From Xanthobacteraceae bacterium (GTDB lineage: Bacteria; Pseudomonadota; Alphaproteobacteria; Rhizobiales; Xanthobacteraceae): a stretch of 12,541 nucleotides of DNA. The stretch lies in contig JASHYD010000470.1 of NCBI GenBank assembly GCA_030043175.1, forward strand, positions 1 through 12,541, given 5' to 3'. Positions 1-5,990 of this stretch are shown one piece after another. The notes beneath the pieces are model-generated. The model searched no databases. It saw only the letters and a program-made list of their open reading frames with translations, and was not told where the DNA came from. The translations under genes and the position numbers were made by a program. Each line of letters begins with the position of its first letter. Position 1 is the stretch's first letter.

Positions 1-267
1 CACCGCAAAGAAATCCGAGAACATGATCTCCGCGATCGGCTTGAGCCCTGTCATGGCGGCACCCATGGCGGCGCCCATGATGGCCTGCTCGGAGATCGGC
101 GTGTCGCGCACCCGCTTTGCCCCGAACTGTTCATAAAGGCCGACCGTCGCCTTGAACACGCCGCCGGCTTTGGCGACATCTTCGCCGAAAAAGATCACGT
201 CGGGATCGCGCGTCATTTCCTGGGCGATGCCGCGCGCCACCGCCTCGCGGTAAGTCAGTTCCGCCAC
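1..267 (-). CDS. Thiamine-diphosphate-dependent dehydrogenase E1 component, beta subunit (N-terminal part, runs off the left edge)
   Basis: This is the first 89 codons of the E1 beta subunit of a pyruvate, acetoin or other 2-oxoacid dehydrogenase. The subunit pairs with E1 alpha to decarboxylate the substrate on thiamine diphosphate. I chose the GTG start at 267, giving VAELTYREAVARGIAQEM. It overlaps the alpha stop codon (255-257), typical of translationally coupled alpha/beta genes. Family-typical segments follow in order: DPDVIFFGEDVAKAGGVF, then RVRDTPISEQAIMGAAMG, then GLKPIAEIMFSDFF at the left edge. No lesion is visible in this part. The sequence cannot separate acetoin dehydrogenase (AcoB-like) from pyruvate dehydrogenase (PdhB-like); the E2/E3 genes that might decide lie outside the window. 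Confidence 0.93.
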   Translation of the reverse strand, partial: MAELTYREAVARGIAQEMTRDPDVIFFGEDVAKAGGVFKATVGLYEQFGAKRVRDTPISEQAIMGAAMGAAMTGLKPIAEIMFSDFFAV

Positions 268-1330
268 GCAAAGCCCCCATCCGCAAAGACGTCGGTGCAC
301 AGGATATCGGCGGGGGGCGGCGGCGCCGCCTTGCACTTCTCCGTCGCCTCATCGAGGATGCGGCGCACATCCGCTTCGATGCGTGCGATGGTTTGCTCCG
401 ACACGCCGAACTGCTCCAGGCGGCCCCGATAGAGCGCAATGGGATCGTGTTTCTTCCACGCCTCAAGCTCGCCGTCCGGGCGATATTTCGCCGGATCGGC
501 GCGCGAATGGCCGCTGTGTCGATAGGTGAGGCATTCAATCAGGGACGGGCCCTCGCCGGCGCGGGCGCGCGCGTAGGCCGCGCGGGCGGTTCGATAGACG
601 ATATCGGCGTCGTTGCCGTCGATTAGAATGGAGTCGAGCCCGTAGGCGGCAGCGCGATCCGCCGCCGGATGCTTGACCGCCGTCACTTCCCCGATCGGCG
701 TGTACTCCATGTAGAGATTGTTCTCGCACACAAAGATAACCGGCAGCTTCCAGATCGCAGCGAAGTTCAGCGCCTCGTGGAAAGCCCCGATATTGGTGGT
801 GCCGTCTCCGAAGAAGCACACCGTAACATCATCCTGGCCCTTGTATTGGGCGCGCAGCGCCGCCCGCACGCGATCGGCAGGTGCGCTCCGATGATTGCGT
901 AGGAGCCCATGACTCCGTGCTCGGTCGAGGTGAGGTGCATGGACCCGCCCTTGCCGCGCATGAGCCCGTTATCGCGCTGCATCAGTTCGCCCAACACCTT
1001 TTCGACCGGCACGCCACGTGCAAGGGTGTGCGCATGCCCCCGGTAGGTGCAGAACGACAGATCGCCCGGCTTCATCGCGCCGGCAAATCCGGCGGCGATC
1101 GCTTCCTGCCCGAGCGAGAGGTGGCTCGTACCCTTGACCAGGTTCTGCAGGAAAAGGTCGAAGGCGCGCTGTTCGGCCTCGCGGAGCTCGACCTGCGTGC
1201 GAAACAGGCGCAGCCGCATCGCCTCGCCAATATCGTCGTTCGCACGGTCGACGCCGGATGCGGCGTCGGCTGCAAAGAAGGGTTTCTGCATCGATGGACC
1301 TGCCCGGAAAAATCCCAACCAATGAGCCAC
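255..1330 (-). pseudogene. Thiamine-diphosphate-dependent dehydrogenase E1 component, alpha subunit, with a one-base frameshift
   Basis: E1 alpha carries the thiamine-diphosphate binding site of a pyruvate/acetoin-type dehydrogenase. The first frame (1330 to about 866) encodes ELREAEQRAFDLFLQNLV, TSHLSLGQEAIAAGFAGA and RGKGGSMHLTS, ending at GAHLPIACG. The second frame (about 863 to 255) resumes with AALRAQYKGQ, the ThDP motif GDGTTNIGAFHEALN, VCENNLYMEYTP and YRHSGHSRADPAKYRPDG. The protein is continuous if the G run at 863-865 has four bases instead of three, so one base is missing. The start is GTG 1330, preceded by a strong GGAGGGAGGAGG; ATG 1291 is an alternative with a poorer site. Joined, it would be about 359 residues, slightly long for the family. 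It is coupled to E1 beta. Family identity is certain; whether the gene is truly broken or misread is open. Confidence 0.88.
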
Positions 1331-1333
1331 AAG

Positions 1334-1431
1334 CCTCCTCCCTCCCTGGGAGGGCAGGGGTCCCGCCCGCGAGTGTCGCAGAAAGAAGGGGCAGGCGAGA
1401 CGTCTGCACTCCCAGGGAGGTTAGGGAGGAC
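1334..1431. repeat. Inverted-repeat element between permease and E1 alpha (MITE/REP-like)
   Basis: The arms CCTCCCTGGGAG (1341-1352) and CTCCCAGGGAGG (1409-1420) are perfect 12-bp reverse complements separated by 56 bp. Outward, the similarity continues imperfectly: CCTCCT on the left, and GTTAGGGAGG read in reverse complement on the right. The interior is GC-rich and non-coding. The left arm abuts the E1 alpha GTG start and provides its purine-rich ribosome binding site when read on the minus strand. It resembles a short palindromic repeat or MITE-like element, but copy number elsewhere cannot be seen here. Confidence 0.55.
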
Positions 1432-1609
1432 CGAATATCAAACTCGCACGGCGTCGTTCAGGCCGCAAGGCGTCATTCTTGTCCGACGCCCGTCACGATG
1501 CGAGGCCGCGGACGAGCGACCCAATCACGATCGATGCCCGGCCATGCCGCAGGCGGCGGCGACGGTGCCCGAACGGAGTGCATGGTCGCCATCTCAGTCA
1601 GCGCGCGTC

Positions 1610-2410
1610 TCACGGTTCGCTCGCGACCGCGCTTTCGTGCCAGCGGTGCAGCGAGAGATAGGACACGAACGACAGGGCGAAGAAGATCGCGATTCCCGTG
1701 ATCGAGAGCAGGATCAGCGCCGCGAACATGCGTGCGATGTTCAGGCGATAGGCGGATTCGGCGATCCGGTAGGCAAGCCCCGATCCGGCGCCGGCGGATC
1801 CGGCGGCGATTTCGGCCACAACTGCGCCGACGAGCGACAGGCCTCCCGCGATTTTCAAGCCTCCGAGCATATAGGGAAGCGCAGCCGGCAACTTGAGGCG
1901 CAGCAGCATCTTGATGGGTGAGGCGCCGTAGATGTCGAACAGGTCCACGAGATTGCGATCCACCGAGGCGAGCCCGAGCGTCGTATTCGCAAGGATGGGG
2001 AAGAACGCCACGATCCAGGCGCAGGTGAGCACCGCCGCCTGCTGAGGCAGATAGATCAGGAGCAACGGTGCCACGGCGACTACCGGCGTCACTTGCAGGA
2101 TCACCGCATGGGGGTATAAGGAATGCTCCATCCAGCGCGATTGATTGAACAGAAAAGCAAGCCCGACGCCGCCCACGAACGCCAACGCGAGCGCGTAGCA
2201 CGTGGTGGTGAGCGTGACGAGGAGCGAGGCCCACAGCAAGGGCCAATCGGACACAACCGTCGCCGCCACGAGGCCTGGGCCGGGCAGGATGAAGGGCGGG
2301 ATGTCCTTCAATCGCACCACCAGGTCCCAGGCCACGATGCCGAGGGCGAGCGTCACGATCGGCAGCACGATGCGCGGCCATTCGATCCTAAAATCGGTGG
2401 TCCAATTCAT
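1610..2410 (-). CDS. ABC transporter permease, TauC/SsuC (ThiX-like) family
   Basis: This 266-residue inner-membrane permease belongs to the binding-protein-dependent transport family that includes TauC, SsuC and pyrimidine/thiamine-precursor permeases. Visible segments are an N-terminal membrane helix (IVLPIVTLALGIVAWDL), the family-typical PPFILPGPGLV after it, several further hydrophobic stretches, and the cytoplasmic EAA-type loop DLFDIYGASPIKMLLRLKLP at about residues 156-175. The last helix, ALILLSITGIAIFFALSFVS, is near the C-terminus. Length is normal. The start is ATG 2410 with AAGGATTGG upstream. No ATPase or binding-protein gene is next to it on either side, so its partners are encoded elsewhere or were lost. 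The substrate is undetermined; the adjacent ThDP enzyme hints at thiamine-precursor uptake, but only weakly. Confidence 0.88.
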   Translation of the reverse strand: MNWTTDFRIEWPRIVLPIVTLALGIVAWDLVVRLKDIPPFILPGPGLVAATVVSDWPLLWASLLVTLTTTCYALALAFVGGVGLAFLFNQSRWMEHSLYPHAVILQVTPVVAVAPLLLIYLPQQAAVLTCAWIVAFFPILANTTLGLASVDRNLVDLFDIYGASPIKMLLRLKLPAALPYMLGGLKIAGGLSLVGAVVAEIAAGSAGAGSGLAYRIAESAYRLNIARMFAALILLSITGIAIFFALSFVSYLSLHRWHESAVASEP

Positions 2411-3675
2411 CTTACGTTACCAATCCTTTCAATCCGTTACTTTTGCGGGCGGGTCACTTGCCTGCGGTGTGTCAGCACCAAGTCAGCACGCGGCGGGAAA
2501 AACGGCCATCGTTGGTTGCGCCGTTCGCCCCCGTGAGCCCCCGCATTGTCACCTGTCACACCGCGGCACAAGGGCGCAGAGCAGGGGGCGGCGAGGGCGC
2601 CTCGGTAGTCAATCACACCGCTTGCACAGCCCCGCAGGTCACATTTGCGCATCATGGAGCTAAAGGCAGATGGCGGATAGGCCCCTGACCGCGCGCAATC
2701 CCGGCGCGGTACATCCTCGACTGGGCGCGTTGCCCATGCAGTAATTTCTTAACCTCTCTTGGTCGGCATTGAGCGGTCCGGCCCGACGCACTGCACTTTT
2801 TTAAAAATGGAAAAATTTTTGTTTCCGATCCCAGAAATCGATTTTTTCGATTTTCGTTGAAAAAATCAGGTTCCGGGAGCATTGGCTCAATGCCGCCTGG
2901 AATTCGAGCCGTGGGTGAAGAAACGCCATTGTCTGCTTCTTTCAGGCCGGGTACTAACCCAGCGGCTTGATCTGTGTATGCATACGCTGAACTCTGGCGT
3001 GGTGTCCTCCAGCCCGAACCGCCGTTGCCGTAGTGCGCAACTCGCCGTCATGCTCCGCCGCGAGGCGGGCAGGTCCTTGAAAATAAGCGGGGCAGCCGAG
3101 CGCGTTGTTCGGGACGAACGCAAGGTGCAGAAAGTCTGCTCATGTAGGAGGGCCGGACCAATAGACGGGTAACGATGCAGCCTCCGATTTGGTCGCAACG
3201 TGACCCATACCTTGGATCGGATACGCCAGCCTCATTGCCAAACGTTTCGAACGAGCGCGGAGGATCTCGGCACCACCCACGTTACTTCGTCAATCACCTT
3301 GAATCGACCAGACGTGGTTACCTTTCAAACTTCTCAGCGACGTTGCGATTGCGTCGTGGGCCTGCCTCACAGGCCTATACGCCCTTAGCCTCAAAACCGT
3401 CCTTAAAGGATTTCTAGCGGAGCGGGCCTTGGCTTGTGTATCCAGAGTGCAACACTCCCTACGGTTCGTATCGCCGGCCACTTTTCCGCCACGGAATGCG
3501 TTCTACCCTGCGGGGTGTTTACCGTGAACTTTGGTAATGATGGGTCGGGGGGTGCAAGCCTTCTAGGTGAGTACAAACGCGGACAATCTTAGGTGGGCGC
3601 CGCTCTTTTGTGAAAAGCACAGGACCTGCGAACCGAGCGGTCGTCGTCATCGGGGATCAGCTGAGGGGGAATGCG
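2411..3675. other. Gene-poor intergenic region
   Basis: About 1.26 kb between divergently oriented blocks. Short open frames occur on both strands, but they overlap, have unlikely composition and match nothing I recognise. The notable contents are the AT-rich island around 2797-2867 and a short inverted pair TTACC/GGTAA at 3519-3537. I find no tRNA-like cloverleaf, riboswitch or recognisable transposase remnant. Promoters for both flanking blocks presumably lie here, but I cannot place them with confidence. Confidence 0.6.
2797..2867. repeat. AT-rich island with a 9-bp inverted repeat
   Basis: In an otherwise GC-rich window this stretch holds TTTTTTAAAAA (2797-2807) and AAAAATTTTT (2811-2820). 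It also holds a perfect inverted repeat: GATTTTTTC (2840-2848) and GAAAAAATC (2859-2867) around a 10-nt loop. A second small palindrome, GCATTG-GCT-CAATGC, follows at 2879-2893. Phased A/T tracts like these are expected to bend DNA. It may be an upstream regulatory region, a nucleoid-protein site or the scar of a transferred segment; the sequence does not decide. Confidence 0.5.
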
Positions 3676-3930
3676 ATGCCGGCGAATATTCCTGGACTGG
3701 CGGTATTGATTTTCTCGGGCGACGTGCTTACCGGCCTCACTGTTGGGGACGCGCGCGCATATGCTGCCGAGATCGTCGTCGAGTCAGGCCGTACGCTCAT
3801 CGATATCGGCTTCTCCACCACCTGAGAGCGATCGACACGGCTGTGCGCTCATCGCCCGACACCCGGCAACGTCGACACCGGCCATGGCAACAACGCGATC
3901 GCATCGCCGGTGACTCGCCGGTCTCATCAA
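3676..3930 (+). pseudogene. Decayed copy of a strand-loop-strand repeat secreted protein (fused N- and C-terminal remnants)
   Basis: ATG 3676 follows GAGGGGG and opens a 49-codon frame beginning MPANIPGLAVLIFSGDVLTG, stopped by TGA at 3823-3825. Its SGDVLTGLTVGD matches the start of the downstream paralogue at 5991 (SGDVVSGLVLSD) at the same distance from the start codon. In the same frame beyond the stop, 3877-3912 encodes TGHGNNAIASPVT, matching the extreme C-terminus of that paralogue (GHGHGNTVASPVT). The whole repeat region and most of the C-terminal domain are missing between them, so an internal deletion is the simplest reading. A further trace, NTGGVAIGAFA at about 3952-3984, resembles a repeat unit. 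It is most likely a dead member of the tandem family. Confidence 0.72.
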
Positions 3931-4076
3931 TTTTGGAGGGGTCGGGGTAAATACCGGCGGCGTCGCCATCGGGGCCTTCGCTCATTCGGGAACGCAGGGC
4001 CGCCGCTTTTTGCCAGGAGAGTCGCAGAACCTTCCATCGTTTCGCCGGCACCGACAGGATCATGGGGGGCACAGCC

Positions 4077-5897
4077 ATGACGACTTATTATTATCCCAGC
4101 GATACCATCTTCGGAGGCGCCCTCACCGTCGGTCCAGCCGACGAGATCGTGAATTTCCACGGCAGCGGCGTCAGCATCTATCTTTTCGGAACGGCCATCA
4201 GCTCGACGCTCCTCGACAGCATCGAAACCGTTGAGAGCGGCGGCTTGGACAGCGGCTCCACGATCGGAGTCGAACTGAACGTCTTGTGCGGCGGCACGGT
4301 CATCGGCTCCACGATCGAAGGCGTACTGAACGTCATGTCTGGCGGCACGGTCATTGGCCTGACGGTCGACCCCGCCAACTACCTTTACAATTACACGCTC
4401 GCAGGCGAGGCGATCGGCGTCACGCTCGAGAGCGGCACCATTGAAACGATTTCGTCGGGCGGCGTCGCCATTGGCACGACGGTCAGCAACTCGACCGTGT
4501 TCATCTCCGGCGGCGGCATCGATAGCGGCGCGACGCTCTACGGCAACAGCCTCGAGACGGTCTATTCGGGTGGCGAAGCGATCGGCACCACGGTATCGAG
4601 CGGCGCGACGCTGGCGCTTGGGGAAGGCGCCATCGCAAGCGGGTACACCATCTCCAGCGGCGGGACCCTGGAACTCCTGAACTATACCCTCAGCGGCTAC
4701 ACCGTCAGCAACGGCGTGGTGCTGGCTGACCTCGGGACTGTGTTCGACACGACCGTCGAGAGCGGCGGCAACCTGTTCATCGAGAACTGGGGCGGCGGCG
4801 CCGCCGTGGCCAGCGGCGTCGTTGTCGAGAGCGGCGGCACGCTATCGATGGGGGGCGGCACTGTGAGCAATCTCACGCTCGAGAGCGGCGGCGTCGATGT
4901 CGTGAATTTTGGCACGACGTTCGGCACGACCGTGCTCAGCGGCGCCACCGAATACGTGGTGGAAGGTGCCGTCAGCGGCACGAACATCAGCAGCGGCGGT
5001 GTCGAGAGCCTTGAAGGTGGGTACAGCTTCAACACCACGGTCTCCGGTGGCGCCGTGGAAGTCCTGAGCGGGGTCACCGGGGCCAGCAGTGCGTCGGACA
5101 CGACCGTCCTCAGCGGCGGAGAGTTTCTCGTCGGAGGTGGCGCGATAGCGATAGACGCGGCCGTCGTTGGAACTGAGATCCTCCAGGGCGATGATTACGA
5201 CAGCACGATTGAGAGCGGCGGCCTGCACGTGGTGCAGGGCCGGTCGGAGTTCACGGTCCTGTCCGGCGGCGCCGAGGAGATCGTGTCCAGCGGCGGGACG
5301 GCGATCTCCACAACCGTCGACAGCGGCGCCATCGAAATCGTGTCCAGCGGCGGCGCGGCGACAGGCCCGATCATCAGCAGCGGCGGCATCGCCGTCGTGT
5401 CCAGCGGCGGGTCAGCGGGCGCGACGGAACTCGAGGGCGGCTACGAATTCGTTGCGTCGGGCGGCATCGCGAGCGGCGCGACGATCTCCGCCGGGACGCT
5501 CGAAGTGGCGAGCGGCGGCGCGATCGCCAGCTCAGAGGTGGGGTTCGCAGGCGGCGGCACGCTGCGGCTCGATGGAGGGACGGGTTTCGGCTGGCACGTC
5601 GTCGGGTTCGGTGCCGGAGATCAGATCGACCTCGCGGACGTTGCATTCACGACGGCGACGACGAAGAATGGAAACGGGAACGAGATCAGCTTCACCGAGG
5701 CCGCCAGCAATCAGAGCGGCACGCTCACCGTCACCGATGGCGTCCACACCGCCAACATCACGCTGCTCGGCCAGTACATGGCGAGTGAGTTTACTGCGGC
5801 AAGCGACGGAAACGGCGGCACGCTCATTACCTTCGAGGCGTCGTCGTCTGGCACGACTGTGACCGGGGGGAGCGGAAACGGGCACGGCCACGGCTAG
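4077..5897 (+). CDS. Large secreted protein of AIDA-type strand-loop-strand repeats, probable type I secretion substrate (copy A)
   Basis: A 606-residue protein. I prefer ATG 4077 (MTTYYYPSD) because GGGGGG lies just upstream; ATG 4062 is in frame and possible. Residues 1 to about 60 are unique. Residues of about 60-490 are tandem units of roughly 17-20 residues with the pattern SGGxAxxTTVxSGG, the autotransporter strand-loop-strand (AIDA) repeat, which folds as a beta-solenoid. Residues 493-606 form a non-repetitive domain (DQIDLADVAFTTATT, SGTLTVTDGVHTANITLLGQ, DGNGGTLITF) ending in a Gly/His tail. There is one cysteine, in a repeat where SGG became CGG. I see no Sec signal, no beta-barrel and no RTX nonapeptides. 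With the exporter genes downstream, type I secretion as an adhesin or surface protein is inferred. Confidence 0.85.
   Translation: MTTYYYPSDTIFGGALTVGPADEIVNFHGSGVSIYLFGTAISSTLLDSIETVESGGLDSGSTIGVELNVLCGGTVIGSTIEGVLNVMSGGTVIGLTVDPANYLYNYTLAGEAIGVTLESGTIETISSGGVAIGTTVSNSTVFISGGGIDSGATLYGNSLETVYSGGEAIGTTVSSGATLALGEGAIASGYTISSGGTLELLNYTLSGYTVSNGVVLADLGTVFDTTVESGGNLFIENWGGGAAVASGVVVESGGTLSMGGGTVSNLTLESGGVDVVNFGTTFGTTVLSGATEYVVEGAVSGTNISSGGVESLEGGYSFNTTVSGGAVEVLSGVTGASSASDTTVLSGGEFLVGGGAIAIDAAVVGTEILQGDDYDSTIESGGLHVVQGRSEFTVLSGGAEEIVSSGGTAISTTVDSGAIEIVSSGGAATGPIISSGGIAVVSSGGSAGATELEGGYEFVASGGIASGATISAGTLEVASGGAIASSEVGFAGGGTLRLDGGTGFGWHVVGFGAGDQIDLADVAFTTATTKNGNGNEISFTEAASNQSGTLTVTDGVHTANITLLGQYMASEFTAASDGNGGTLITFEASSSGTTVTGGSGNGHGHG
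4240..5552 (+). repeat. Strand-loop-strand repeat region of copy A, with near-identical 57-bp and 51-bp units
   Basis: Coding tandem repeats. TCGTGTCCAGCGGCGG recurs at 5281, 5338 and 5395, an exact 57-bp (19-codon) period. GGCTCCACGATCG recurs at 4254 and 4305, and CTGAAC at 4275 and 4326, a 51-bp (17-codon) period. All periods are multiples of three, so gain or loss of a unit keeps the frame. Confidence 0.8.
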
Positions 5898-5949
5898 CAA
5901 GGCCATTACGTCCTGACGGCTACAAACAAGCAGGAAAAGCAGGCAGGTA

Positions 5950-5966
5950 ACCAGTGATCACCTGGT
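5950..5966. promoter_or_regulatory. Imperfect palindrome in the gap between copies A and B
   Basis: ACCAG-TGATCA-C-CTGGT: inverted 5-bp arms around the self-complementary TGATCA, 25 bp upstream of the start of copy B. No T tract follows, so it is not a classic intrinsic terminator. An operator is possible but the regulator is unknown. Confidence 0.35.
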
Positions 5967-5990
5967 GCCGGGTCAACAGCGGAGATTGCG

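Noticed and set aside
1473..1609. CTGAGAT on the minus strand near 1592-1598, possible piece of a TPP riboswitch beside a thiamine-related gene
   Set aside because: None of the other conserved TPP-aptamer segments (ACCTGATC...GATAATGCC type) is present nearby.
2652..2882. Minus-strand open frame through the AT-rich island (starts MLPEPDFFNENRKN)
   Set aside because: Its N-terminus is just the translation of the AT-rich inverted repeat and the rest is Arg-rich non-coding style; no ribosome binding site or recognisable family.
2882..3198. Overlapping open frames on both strands
   Set aside because: Both strands are open over the same 300 bp with no recognisable motif, a typical result of GC bias; neither can be supported over the other.
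3420..3485. GGTTCGTATC as a possible tRNA T-loop
   Set aside because: The flanking bases do not form the T stem and no acceptor or anticodon arm can be drawn.
3518..3540. TTTACC ... TAATGA as a possible promoter for the decayed repeat gene
   Set aside because: The spacer is only 11 nt, too short for a sigma-70 promoter; the TTACC/GGTAA dyad remains unexplained.
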